Assembly (NCBI GenBank): GCA_945876305.1
Contig: CAMCOB010000018.1
Location: forward strand, 1-18,908
DNA from: Bifidobacterium breve
GTDB lineage: Bacteria > Actinomycetota > Thermoleophilia > Miltoncostaeales > Miltoncostaeaceae
Length of the DNA: 18,908 nt
Direction of reading: 5' to 3'
Made by a program: the position numbers and the translations under genes. The notes beneath the pieces are model-generated. The model was not told the origin of the DNA. It saw only the letters and a program-made list of their open reading frames with translations, and made no database searches. This document shows, in pieces, positions 1 through 6,825 of this stretch. How positions within the stretch are numbered: the stretch's first letter is position 1; every line of letters begins with the position of its first letter.

Positions 1-5
1 CCCGC

Positions 6-1310
6 ATGACTCCTGCCCCGGATGCCATCGCAGAGCGCCTTGAGGCGGTTCGAGAGCACACGCTTGCCATTCTGGAGCCGCTCGATCCGGAATGGATTAC
101 GCGCAGCCCCGACCCGATTATGAGTCCGCCGGCGTGGGATATGGCACACATCGCCGCGTACGAGGAACTGTGGCTGGTTACGCGCCTGGAGCAGTCCGCG
201 CCGCTCTACCCGGACATGGCCGACACCTACGACGCCTTCGCGACCCCACGCGCCGTGCGCGGTGAGATCCGCATCCTCGACGCCGAGGAGTCGCGCGAAT
301 ACATGCGCCGCACCCGCGAGCGTGCCCTTGCCGTTCTCGCGGGTGCCGACCTCTCAGACGATGCCCCTGATCTCACTCGCGGCGGCTTCGTGTGGCACAT
401 GGTGGCCCAGCATGAGGCGCAGCACAACGAGACGCTGCTTCAGACCCTCCAGCTCATGCCGGCGGGCACATATTCGCCATGTGCCGGGGCGCTCCCACCG
501 GCCGCCGCCCCTGTCACCGGGCCCGACCCGGTCGCCATCGACGGTGGCCCGCTGATGATGGGATCCGACGGCGCCCACGGCGCGCTCGACTGCGAGCGCC
601 CCTGCCATCACACCGAGGTCGCCTCCTTCCTGCTTGACCGCCATCCGGTCACCATCGGGCGTCACCTCGAATTCATGGCCGATGGTGGCTACGCGCACCC
701 ACAACACTGGAGCGAGGCCGGGTGGGCATGGCGCTGCGAGGCCGACATCACCGCACCGCTCCACTGGCAGCCCGACGGTGAGGGCGGTTGGCAGCGCACG
801 CAGTTCGGTTGCACCGAGGCCCTGGATCCCGCAGAAATTCTCTGCCACGTGTCGTTCTTCGAGGCGGAAGCCCATGCGCGCTGGGCAGGCGGTCGGCTTC
901 CCACCGAGCACGAGTGGGAGATGGCGGCCCGCCCCAGCCCCACATCGCGCAACGATGTATGGGCCCCATGGGGGAATACCAGCCACGAAGGACGTGCCAA
1001 TCTCGGCCAGCACTCCTTCCGGCCCTCACATGCCGGCGCCTACCCCGCGGGTGTGGCTCAAAGCGGCTGCGAACAAATGCTGGGCGATATCTGGGAATGG
1101 ACCTCCACGCAATTCGATGCCTACCCCGGCTTTCGCGCATTCCCGTACCGCGAGTATGCGGAGCCGTTCTTCGGAAGTGAATACCGGGTGCTGCGCGGGG
1201 GTTCGTGGGCCACCCAGCCGGTTGCAGCACGAATCACCTTCCGCAACTGGGACCTTCCTGGACGCCGGCAGATCTTCGCGGGCCTCAGGCTGGCGTGGGA
1301 CGCCGAATGA
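6..1310 (+). CDS. egtB: Ergothioneine biosynthesis sulfoxide synthase EgtB
   Basis: EgtB is a non-haem iron enzyme that joins a cysteine-containing thiol (gamma-glutamylcysteine in mycobacteria, cysteine in some other lineages) to hercynine with O2, giving the sulfoxide precursor of ergothioneine. The 434 residues show the usual order: an N-terminal DinB-like helical domain (about 8-150) and a C-terminal formylglycine-generating-enzyme-like domain (about 172-432), which ends in the family pattern YRVLRGGSW...FRNW...AGLRLAWD. The three iron ligands are visible: H48 in WDMAHI, and H136 and H140 in HEAQH. The N-terminus, with MSPPAWDMAHI followed by EELWLV, matches mycobacterial EgtB from its start, so the ATG at 6 is probably real, although only five bases precede it. 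The stop overlaps the egtD start (ATGA). No egtA, egtC or egtE is visible; any could lie upstream of the window. Thiol specificity is not decided by what I can see. Confidence 0.95.
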   Translation: MTPAPDAIAERLEAVREHTLAILEPLDPEWITRSPDPIMSPPAWDMAHIAAYEELWLVTRLEQSAPLYPDMADTYDAFATPRAVRGEIRILDAEESREYMRRTRERALAVLAGADLSDDAPDLTRGGFVWHMVAQHEAQHNETLLQTLQLMPAGTYSPCAGALPPAAAPVTGPDPVAIDGGPLMMGSDGAHGALDCERPCHHTEVASFLLDRHPVTIGRHLEFMADGGYAHPQHWSEAGWAWRCEADITAPLHWQPDGEGGWQRTQFGCTEALDPAEILCHVSFFEAEAHARWAGGRLPTEHEWEMAARPSPTSRNDVWAPWGNTSHEGRANLGQHSFRPSHAGAYPAGVAQSGCEQMLGDIWEWTSTQFDAYPGFRAFPYREYAEPFFGSEYRVLRGGSWATQPVAARITFRNWDLPGRRQIFAGLRLAWDAE

Positions 1311-2317
1311 CCACCACCACCACCACCATTCAGATGGCCGTGCGGCCCTGGCGACTTGACTGCCATGTCGCGGCAGGCGACGACCAGCGCGCCGTCGATG
1401 AACTGCGGCAATCGCTCTCGGCCACGCCACCCACCATCTCTCCCCGGTGGTTCTACGACGACGCCGGCTGTGCCCTGTTCGAGCGCATCACCGGCCTCGC
1501 CGAGTACTACCAAACCCGCACGGAGGAGGCACTTCTCGACGCCCGGATGGATGCCGTGATCGAGGCCGTGCACCCCACCGAACTCGTCGAGATCGGCTCA
1601 GGGGCCGCAACCAAGACCCGGGCGATTCTTGGCGCCATGGCACGTGCCGATGGCCTTCACCGGTACATCCCCTTCGACATCAGCCCGGGCGCCATCGCCC
1701 GCAGCGCTTCAGCGCTTGCAGTGGCGTACCCCGGTCTGCGAGTGCACGGGATCGCCGGCGACTTCTCGCGGCATCTGGGCAAGATCCCGCGTCGGCAGGC
1801 AGGCGGCACACGGTTGGTGGCATTCCTCGGAAGCACGCTCGGCAACTTAGAGCCCGCGCAGCGGCGTTTGATGGTGCGGCGCCTTGCCCGGCTGCTCGCC
1901 CCTGGCGATGCCCTGCTCATGGGTACCGACCTCGCTCACGACCCCGCAGTGCTGATGCGGGCGTACGACGACGCCCCGGGCGTCACCGCCGAGTTCAACC
2001 GCAACATCATCCGACATATCAACCGGGCATTTGAGGGCGACGCCGACCCCGATGCATTCATTCACGAGGCGATATGGAACACCCGTGCATCGCGCATCGA
2101 GATGCACCTGCGCGCCAGCCGCCCAATCGACTGGGACCTGCCGGGCCTCGACCTCCGGCTTCACGTTCCAGAGGGGCGAACCATCCGAACTGAGATCTCC
2201 TGCAAGTTCACCCTCGACGGCGTCGCCGCGCTCTACGCAGACGCCGGACTGCGGCTCACGACCTGGGACGAAGATGCCCTCGGCCGCTACGCAATCTCGG
2301 TGGCCGTCAAAGACTGA
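1307..2317 (+). CDS. egtD: L-histidine N-alpha-methyltransferase EgtD
   Basis: EgtD uses three molecules of S-adenosylmethionine to trimethylate the alpha-amino group of histidine, making hercynine, the substrate of EgtB next door. The 336 residues fit the family length of about 320. Visible landmarks are WFYDDAGCALFE and EYYQTRTE (residues 66-73, with the tyrosine region that contacts histidine), the SAM loop EIGSG at 95-99, YIPFDISPGA, FLGSTLGNLEP, and FNRN at 230-233, whose last Asn matches the family histidine-binding Asn. The start at 1307 gives an ATGA overlap with egtB and removes an unconserved 34-residue extension that would lie inside egtB. There is no good Shine-Dalgarno sequence, so translation is probably coupled to egtB. 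The protein opens with six threonines, all encoded by ACC. The last 31 nt overlap, antisense, a decayed regulator gene. Confidence 0.96.
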   Translation: MTTTTTTIQMAVRPWRLDCHVAAGDDQRAVDELRQSLSATPPTISPRWFYDDAGCALFERITGLAEYYQTRTEEALLDARMDAVIEAVHPTELVEIGSGAATKTRAILGAMARADGLHRYIPFDISPGAIARSASALAVAYPGLRVHGIAGDFSRHLGKIPRRQAGGTRLVAFLGSTLGNLEPAQRRLMVRRLARLLAPGDALLMGTDLAHDPAVLMRAYDDAPGVTAEFNRNIIRHINRAFEGDADPDAFIHEAIWNTRASRIEMHLRASRPIDWDLPGLDLRLHVPEGRTIRTEISCKFTLDGVAALYADAGLRLTTWDEDALGRYAISVAVKD

Positions 2318-2482
2318 TCGTCCATCCGGCGGATGATCACCATTCGCTGACGCACCTCGATCTCGCCCCACCTTTTCAGGCGCCCGACGGCGACGGTCAC
2401 CGACTCCCGATCTGCGCCCACGATGTCAGCGAGGTGAAGAAGGGGTCACCCTGAGGTCGAGCGTCACCCCCCTGGCGTCACC
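2287..2482 (-). pseudogene. Remnant of a Crp/Fnr-family regulator (winged-helix end, frameshifted)
   Basis: The minus strand from 2445 to a TAG at 2287-2289 reads as the DNA-binding end of a Crp/Fnr regulator. It contains LADIVGADRESVTVAVGRLK, then WGEIEVRQRMVIIRR, matching the family pattern LAxLVGxxRExVxxxLxxL...GxIxxxxRxIxI. Immediately upstream, in the neighbouring frame (about 2482-2446), comes GVTLDLRVT, which is the strand normally placed just before that helix-turn-helix. Removing one C from the CCCC run at 2442-2445 joins the two frames as RVTLLHLADIVG. The cyclic-nucleotide-type sensor domain is missing; it would have to lie within the ABC-F gene. There is no start codon or ribosome site. 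I read it as a 5'-truncated, frameshifted relic. A sequencing error could explain the frameshift but not the missing sensor domain. It is the only thing I see in the 264-nt gap between egtD and the ABC-F gene. Confidence 0.72.
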
Positions 2483-2581
2483 TGTCCCGGGGTGCTCCCA
2501 ACTGGCGACGCCCAAACACACGCCGGCGCAGCAACCCAACGATCAGGCCCTCGGCAATCCCGACGCCGGCTGGGGCGTCAA

Positions 2582-4456
2582 TCAGGCGTCGGCCAGCAGC
2601 GCAGCGCGCTGCTCCCATTCGGCGAGGGCGTATGCGAGGTCCTCCTGCAGCGCGCGGTGGCGCTCGCTGAGTTCCATCACGCGGTCCACATCACCCGCGA
2701 CCCCGGCGGCCTCAACCTGCCCCTCGACCTCACGCAGATCGGACTCAATGGACGCGATGCGCATCTCAATCTTCGAGACCTCGCGCGAAATCCGACCATT
2801 ACCGCCCTTTCTGACGGGCTTCGGCGCGACCTCTTTCTGCACCGGCGTCGGGAGGGACATGGCCGCGTCATCGGCAACCTCCTCGCGCATGGCAAGAAGG
2901 TCGGCATACCCGCCCGGACGCATCACGACGGTGCCGTCCTCCAGCGACAGGGTGTGTGTCGCCACCGCGTCGATGAGCGCCCGGTCGTGCGAGATCATGA
3001 TGATCGTGCCGTCGTAGGCGCCCAGGGCATCCTCCAGGGCCTCGCGGCTCTCGACGTCGAGATGGTTGGTGGGCTCGTCGAGCACCAGAAGGTTTCCGCC
3101 CTCGGCCACCAACTGCACCAGGCTCAGGCGTCGGCGCTCCCCGCCCGACAGCCCCTCAATGGTGCGGTCGGCCAGCTCGCCGCGAAACAGAAACCGCCCA
3201 AGCAGGCGACGCGCCTCAGTCTCGGTGAGCGACGTCCCGGCCTTCACCGTCTCCACGATCGTGCGCGTCTCCACGTACTCACGCGCGTGCTGGCTGAAGT
3301 ACGAGGGAATGACCTTGTGCCCGATGCTCACCCGGCCTGCAGCGGCCTCGCGCCGTCCGAGCAGGGTCTCGATGGTCGTGGTCTTCCCCGCCCCGTTCGG
3401 CCCCACAACAGCCACACGCTGGCCCCGCTCAATGGTGAACCCGGCATCGTCCACAAGCACACGATCGGCAATGTCCACCCGTAGCCCGTCCGCCTCCATC
3501 ACCACACGCCCGGGGCGCTCGGTCTTTGGGAACCCGAACGAGAGCGATCGCTCACGGCTTGGCGGCTCGATGCGCTCGGTGCGCTCCAGCCGCTTGGCAC
3601 GCGACTTCGCCTGGCGTGCCCGAGTACCTGCGCGCCAGCGGGTGACGAACCGCTCAAGGCGCGCGATCTCTTCGTCGCGGCGCTCGGCCTGAACCGCCAG
3701 CTGCGCATCATCCTCAGCGCGGGCGCGGCGGAATGCCGAATACCCCATTGGCCACAGACGGGCCTTCTCGCGCGACAGATCCAGCACGGCCGTTGCCGTC
3801 GACTCAAGAAACCAGCGATCGTGCGATACGATGACCACTGCGGCGGCGAGTTCGGTGATCGCGCGCTCCAGCCACTCCATCGCCTCGAGGTCGAGGTGGT
3901 TGGTGGGCTCATCGAGCAGCAGCACCTGGGGACGCCCCGCAATCGCCCGCGCAAGTGATGCGCGCGTCAGCTCCCCGCCGGACAGGCTCGTGAGTGGACG
4001 ATCAAGCTGATCGTCCGAGAGGCCGAGGCCGCGCGTGACCCGCTCCACCCACGCGCGCCAGTGATACCCACCGGCGGCGTCCAGGTCGGAATGGGCCCGC
4101 TCGTACTCAGCCATGGTCTCGGGGCCATGATCCCCCGCACCCATACGCGCCTCGATGGACGCGAGGCGATCCTCAGCATCGCGGGCGTGGGCGAGCCCCT
4201 GTTCCACGTACTCGCGCACCGTGCCTGCCGATGTGGCATCGGGCCGCTGATCATGCAGCGCGACCCGCTCACCCCGCGGAATCGACACCGACCCGCTGTC
4301 GGCAACCTCCAACCCCGCGAGAATCCGGAGCAGGGTCGTTTTCCCCGCGCCGTTCCGTCCAACGATCGCCAGACGATCGCCGGGGCCAATCCTGAAGGAG
4401 GCGCCGGAAAACAGCGTGCGGGGGCCAAATGCCTTCGTAAGCCCGGAAACTTGCAC
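2582..4456 (-). CDS. ABC-F family ATPase (ribosome-associated, EttA/Uup-like)
   Basis: ABC-F proteins are soluble twin ATPases that bind the ribosomal E site and adjust translation or give antibiotic protection; they have no membrane domain. From the GTG at 4456 the product is 624 residues. Domain 1 has Walker A GRNGAGKTT (33-41), signature LSGGE (158-162) and Walker B LLLDEPTNHLD (around 179-189). A basic linker rich in Arg and Lys (about 272-297) corresponds to the P-site tRNA-interaction motif. Domain 2 has Walker A GPNGAGKTT (352-360), LSGGERRRLSL and LLVLDEPTNHLD. The last 70 residues or so are a charged coiled coil (from about 555). An ATG at 4507 would add 17 unconserved residues and run into the divergent gene; the GTG is preceded by a TAAGGT box 8 nt away. 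The substrate, whether housekeeping or resistance, cannot be told. Confidence 0.93.
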   Translation of the reverse strand: MQVSGLTKAFGPRTLFSGASFRIGPGDRLAIVGRNGAGKTTLLRILAGLEVADSGSVSIPRGERVALHDQRPDATSAGTVREYVEQGLAHARDAEDRLASIEARMGAGDHGPETMAEYERAHSDLDAAGGYHWRAWVERVTRGLGLSDDQLDRPLTSLSGGELTRASLARAIAGRPQVLLLDEPTNHLDLEAMEWLERAITELAAAVVIVSHDRWFLESTATAVLDLSREKARLWPMGYSAFRRARAEDDAQLAVQAERRDEEIARLERFVTRWRAGTRARQAKSRAKRLERTERIEPPSRERSLSFGFPKTERPGRVVMEADGLRVDIADRVLVDDAGFTIERGQRVAVVGPNGAGKTTTIETLLGRREAAAGRVSIGHKVIPSYFSQHAREYVETRTIVETVKAGTSLTETEARRLLGRFLFRGELADRTIEGLSGGERRRLSLVQLVAEGGNLLVLDEPTNHLDVESREALEDALGAYDGTIIMISHDRALIDAVATHTLSLEDGTVVMRPGGYADLLAMREEVADDAAMSLPTPVQKEVAPKPVRKGGNGRISREVSKIEMRIASIESDLREVEGQVEAAGVAGDVDRVMELSERHRALQEDLAYALAEWEQRAALLADA

Positions 4457-4462
4457 GACCTC

Positions 4463-4468
4463 TAACCT
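4463..4468 (+). promoter_or_regulatory. Predicted -10 box of the RNase D-type gene (leaderless)
   Basis: TAACCT fits the actinobacterial TAnnnT consensus and sits exactly 8 nt before the ATG at 4477, so the transcript probably begins at or next to the start codon. No Shine-Dalgarno sequence and no clear -35 box are visible. It overlaps the opposing box of the ABC-F gene. Confidence 0.5.
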
Positions 4469-4470
4469 TA
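4465..4470 (-). promoter_or_regulatory. Predicted -10 box of the ABC-F gene
   Basis: On the minus strand this reads TAAGGT, 8 nt before the GTG at 4456. It shares four base pairs with the plus-strand TAACCT. Together they form the near-palindrome CTAACCTTAG in the 20-bp gap between the two start codons. An AGAGG between the box and the GTG could alternatively act as a weak ribosome site. Confidence 0.45.
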
Positions 4471-4476
4471 GCCCTG

Positions 4477-5661
4477 ATGACGACCACGACACACACGTAC
4501 ACAGCAACTGATGACGTTTCGGCCCTCGCCGATCGCGCGCGCGCGACCGGTCGTATGGCCCTTGACGTCGAATTCCTGTGGGAACGCACGTATGCGCCCA
4601 TCCCCTGCCTCGCGCAAGTTGCGGTTGGCGATGAGATCGCGCTCATTGATCCAATCGAGGGTGCATCCCTGCAGCCCATTGCCGACGTGCTCGAGGATCC
4701 GTCCGTCGAGATCATCATGCACGCGCCGAGCGCCGACCTCATCCTGTTTGCGCTGGGGTTCAATGCCCGCCCCACCAACCTCCTCGACTCCCAGCTCATC
4801 GGCGGCTTCGTGGGGCTCGGGTCAGGTCAGAGCCTCGGTGCGCTTCTCAGCCGTGTTCTCGGTGTGAAGGTGGCGAAGACGGAGGGCTACTCCGACTGGT
4901 CGCGCCGGCCACTTACTGATGCCCAGCTCGAATACGCGGCCGCAGACGTTGCCCATCTGTTCGCAATGGTTGATGAGCTCATGAAGCGCGCCACCGAAAT
5001 GGGACGCGCCGAATGGGTGCGCGAGGAGCACGAGCGCCGCTTCGGACCCGATGCCCGCATCTCTCAGGACCCGTGGCTCGCCTGGCGCAAGGTGAAGGGT
5101 CAGGGACGCCTCACGCCTCCAGAGCGTGCCGCGCTCCGGCGGGCTGCGGCATGGCGCGAAGAGGAGGCCCGGCGGCGTGACCGCCCCGTGGGCTGGCTCA
5201 TCCCCGACCGCACCCTTATTGAGGTGGCCCGGCGACGCCCGTCCACCCCCGCCAAGCTGCTCGCCGAGCGCGGGGTGCCCGCCGCGCTCAAGGAACGCGA
5301 GGCAGCCGGGCTGATCGAGGCGATGGAGATGTCAGCCGACGACGCCCCCATTACGCTCGGCCCGCCCCCGCCTGCCGCGGTGCAAGCGCGACTCGACACG
5401 CTCGTCCCGCTCGCCCAAGTGCTGCTCGGGGCACGCGCGGCGGCGGTTGACCTTGCCCCCACGCTGGTCGCCACACGCGACGAGGTCGAATCGTTCCTCG
5501 TCGCAGTCCTCACTGGCGGCGATGGTGCCGACGAAGCGCTCGGCCACGGATGGCGACGCGAGGTCGCCGGCGACGCGCTGGTGGATCTCGCATCCGGCCG
5601 TCTGGGCATCGCCCCCTTGGCCGAATCACCGTTCCTGCGTGAGATCCGCGTGAGCGACTGA
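4477..5661 (+). CDS. rnd: RNase D-type 3'-5' exoribonuclease with HRDC domains
   Basis: RNase D enzymes trim 3' ends of tRNA and other small RNAs using two metal ions. The 394 residues begin with a DEDDy exonuclease domain. Exo I is D30 and E32 in LDVEF, Exo II is D87 in HAPSADL, and Exo III is Y153 and D157 in QLEYAAADV; these are the four metal-binding acidic residues plus the catalytic tyrosine. An HRDC helical domain follows (about 205-282, around WLIPDRTLIEVARRRPSTPA). A second helical stretch of HRDC type fills about 300-385. This matches the E. coli RNase D layout of about 375 residues. The start is the first ATG after a TAnnnT box and gives the usual short N-terminus. The gene stands alone between a divergent ABC-F gene and a hairpin that begins 8 nt after the stop. 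The Thr-rich opening MTTTTHTYT recalls egtD and the M3 peptidase. Confidence 0.93.
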   Translation: MTTTTHTYTATDDVSALADRARATGRMALDVEFLWERTYAPIPCLAQVAVGDEIALIDPIEGASLQPIADVLEDPSVEIIMHAPSADLILFALGFNARPTNLLDSQLIGGFVGLGSGQSLGALLSRVLGVKVAKTEGYSDWSRRPLTDAQLEYAAADVAHLFAMVDELMKRATEMGRAEWVREEHERRFGPDARISQDPWLAWRKVKGQGRLTPPERAALRRAAAWREEEARRRDRPVGWLIPDRTLIEVARRRPSTPAKLLAERGVPAALKEREAAGLIEAMEMSADDAPITLGPPPPAAVQARLDTLVPLAQVLLGARAAAVDLAPTLVATRDEVESFLVAVLTGGDGADEALGHGWRREVAGDALVDLASGRLGIAPLAESPFLREIRVSD

Positions 5662-5668
5662 AAACGAC

Positions 5669-5704
5669 GTCGGGCCCGGTGGTTCCCCAACCACCGGGCC
5701 CGAC
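5669..5704. terminator. Strong bidirectional hairpin between convergent genes
   Basis: A perfect 16-bp inverted repeat (left arm 5669-5684, right arm 5689-5704) is closed by a CCCC loop, starting 8 nt after the RNase D stop. There is no T run on the plus side. Read on the minus strand, the hairpin is followed by GTCGTTTT, so it looks like a complete terminator for the minus-strand operon ending at 5778 and a stem-only terminator for the plus-strand gene. Confidence 0.85.
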
Positions 5705-5777
5705 TGATCACGACTGCGTCACGTATGTCGGGCGGAGCCCTGCCCCGGACCGCGACGCAATCGCGCCTCTGGGAGGC

Positions 5778-5951
5778 CTACGCGGCCATCGCGACGACGA
5801 TCTCGCCGTGAGCCCCGCAGCACACCCCACCGTGGGAGCAACCCGGCACGGTGCAGGGCTCATCGAGCCTCCACTCCATCCGGCTGAGAATTTCGTTGAT
5901 CCGGTCTGGATCGACGACCTCCCCACTCCTCAACTCGATGACGGTGCCCAT
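5778..5951 (-). CDS. Small Cys/His-rich protein, 57 residues, unknown function
   Basis: I do not recognise this family. The ORF is supported by a strong Shine-Dalgarno sequence, AAGGAGG (complement of 5957-5963), 5 nt before the ATG at 5951. It lies 87 nt behind the MESH1-like gene on the same strand and ahead of a terminator. Residues 1-31 are acidic and amphipathic (VVDPDRINEILSRMEWRLDE). Residues 33-48 hold C33, C38, H40, C44, C45 and H48 in CTVPGCSHGGVCCGAH, a plausible metal site, followed by a short hydrophobic end (EIVVAMAA). There is no signal peptide or membrane segment, so it is probably cytoplasmic. An ATG 13 codons upstream (5990) lacks a ribosome site. In operons like this, a second gene using a ribosome site while the first gene appears leaderless is common. 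A metal-binding or redox role is inference only. Confidence 0.7.
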   Translation of the reverse strand: MGTVIELRSGEVVDPDRINEILSRMEWRLDEPCTVPGCSHGGVCCGAHGEIVVAMAA

Positions 5952-5956
5952 GGTCT

Positions 5957-5963
5957 CCTCCTT
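5957..5963 (-). promoter_or_regulatory. Strong ribosome binding site that fixes the small-protein start
   Basis: The minus strand reads AAGGAGG, 5 nt before the ATG at 5951. It is the best Shine-Dalgarno match I see in the window. Most other starts here lack one, which supports this short ORF as a translated downstream cistron. Confidence 0.75.
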
Positions 5964-6038
5964 GAGTTCGCAGTGCCTGACCCACCTCATCTGCGGTGCA
6001 TCAAACGCCCCGAGGGTGGCGACCCCGTGTCCGTCACG

Positions 6039-6776
6039 TTATGGCTCGGTGAAGCCCCAATCGGCCTCCGGGGGGCCGGCGAATGGCTCAACCAGCGGCG
6101 CCAGATCGGCCATTGCGGTGACCAGACCCACGCGCGCCGCCGAGGGCGCGGCGGCGGTCAGCGGCAGCACCTGCCAGCGCGTCCGCTCGAGGTACCGGCC
6201 TGCCCATCCCCGATGCGCATTGCCGGTGCGCATCACGAGCGCCTGAATGCTGCGGAGGTTGTCCGAGCGATCTGCGATCTTGAGGAGGTGAGAATCGGAG
6301 GGGCCTTGCTCGAGGAGACGCCGGTAGTAGTCCCGGGTTGCCTCGCGCATTTTCCCTTCGGGTGCGGTGAGCCAGGTCACGAGGTCTGCCGGGCGCAGTC
6401 CGAAGCGCGCCCTGATGTCTGCGGGTGTCGTGAGCGTGTCCTCCACGGTGTCGTGAAGCAGCGCCGCGACGAGAATGTCGCGGTCAGTCACGCCCCACTG
6501 CATGAGGGTCATCGCCACTCGCACCGGGTGCACCCAGTACGGCGTATCGCTTCCACGTCGGGTCTGGTCTGCATGCCGGGCGCGGCCGAACGCGTCGGCG
6601 CGCTCGAGGGTCCTTCGATCGGCTGTCGGTCGTGCCGAGAGCGCCAGTCCCCAGGCCTCCTCCACATCGTCCGTGCGATCGAACTTCCCTGGCCATGCAA
6701 GACGAAGCGGGGCGATCGGGGCCAGTGCCTCACCCGACTCGCCGACTCCAGGCGGTCTGAGTGGGCCGGTGCTCAT
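6039..6776 (-). CDS. MESH1-like (p)ppGpp hydrolase, HD domain of the RelA/SpoT type
   Basis: Small alarmone hydrolases remove the 3' pyrophosphate from (p)ppGpp using Mn2+. The 245-residue product has the hydrolase core in order: R-x(5)-PYWVHP with H83, LLHDTVEDT with H108 and D109 and the acidic pair E112-D113, and KIADRSDN with D169. Counting spacing from memory of human MESH1 (H35, H61, D62, D122), the gaps are 25 here against 26, and 60 in both. There is no synthetase, TGS or ACT domain, so it can only be a hydrolase. The N-terminal 55 residues and C-terminal 60 residues are not recognised. The ATG at 6776 lies 7 nt after a TAnnnT box; longer readings enter the divergent gene. Its divergent neighbour, Ppx/GppA, also acts on pppGpp or polyphosphate. 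A different phosphohydrolase substrate remains possible. Confidence 0.82.
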   Translation of the reverse strand: MSTGPLRPPGVGESGEALAPIAPLRLAWPGKFDRTDDVEEAWGLALSARPTADRRTLERADAFGRARHADQTRRGSDTPYWVHPVRVAMTLMQWGVTDRDILVAALLHDTVEDTLTTPADIRARFGLRPADLVTWLTAPEGKMREATRDYYRRLLEQGPSDSHLLKIADRSDNLRSIQALVMRTGNAHRGWAGRYLERTRWQVLPLTAAAPSAARVGLVTAMADLAPLVEPFAGPPEADWGFTEP

Positions 6777-6782
6777 GGGACC

Positions 6783-6788
6783 TAGGGT
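6783..6788 (+). promoter_or_regulatory. Predicted -10 box of the Ppx/GppA gene
   Basis: TAGGGT (TAnnnT) would place transcription start near 6795, giving a leader of about 30 nt that carries the AAGGA ribosome site before the TTG at 6826. It overlaps the opposing TACCCT box by five base pairs. Confidence 0.35.
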
Positions 6789-6789
6789 A
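6784..6789 (-). promoter_or_regulatory. Predicted -10 box of the MESH1-like gene (leaderless)
   Basis: The minus strand reads TACCCT, then exactly 7 nt, then the ATG at 6776. No Shine-Dalgarno sequence is present. The spacing and sequence match the box of the yciH gene (TACCAT, 7 nt, ATG). Confidence 0.5.
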
Positions 6790-6813
6790 TCGCGCCCGAC
6801 CGGCACCATCAGC

Positions 6814-6818
6814 AAGGA
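6814..6818 (+). promoter_or_regulatory. Ribosome binding site that decides the Ppx/GppA start
   Basis: AAGGA lies 7 nt before the TTG at 6826, which directly precedes the conserved AVADLGSNTFRL strand. The competing ATG at 6775 has no such site. Confidence 0.5.
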
Positions 6819-6825
6819 CGTCCGG

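Noticed and set aside
1307..1330. Six consecutive histidine codons in another frame, resembling a cloning His-tag.
   Set aside because: It is the shifted reading of the (ACC)6 threonine run at the true egtD start. The surrounding frame has no other coding support and no vector sequence is present.
2435..2581. Minus-strand reading IAEGLIVGLLRRR just after the ABC-F stop as part of the Crp relic's dimer helix.
   Set aside because: The match is short and generic, it is in another frame from the helix-turn-helix, and too little sequence separates the two; I did not extend the pseudogene over it.
2492..3484. A 330-codon plus-strand reading frame opposite the ABC-F gene.
   Set aside because: It is a shadow of high-G+C coding on the minus strand; the ABC-F frame has all Walker and signature motifs, and this one has none.
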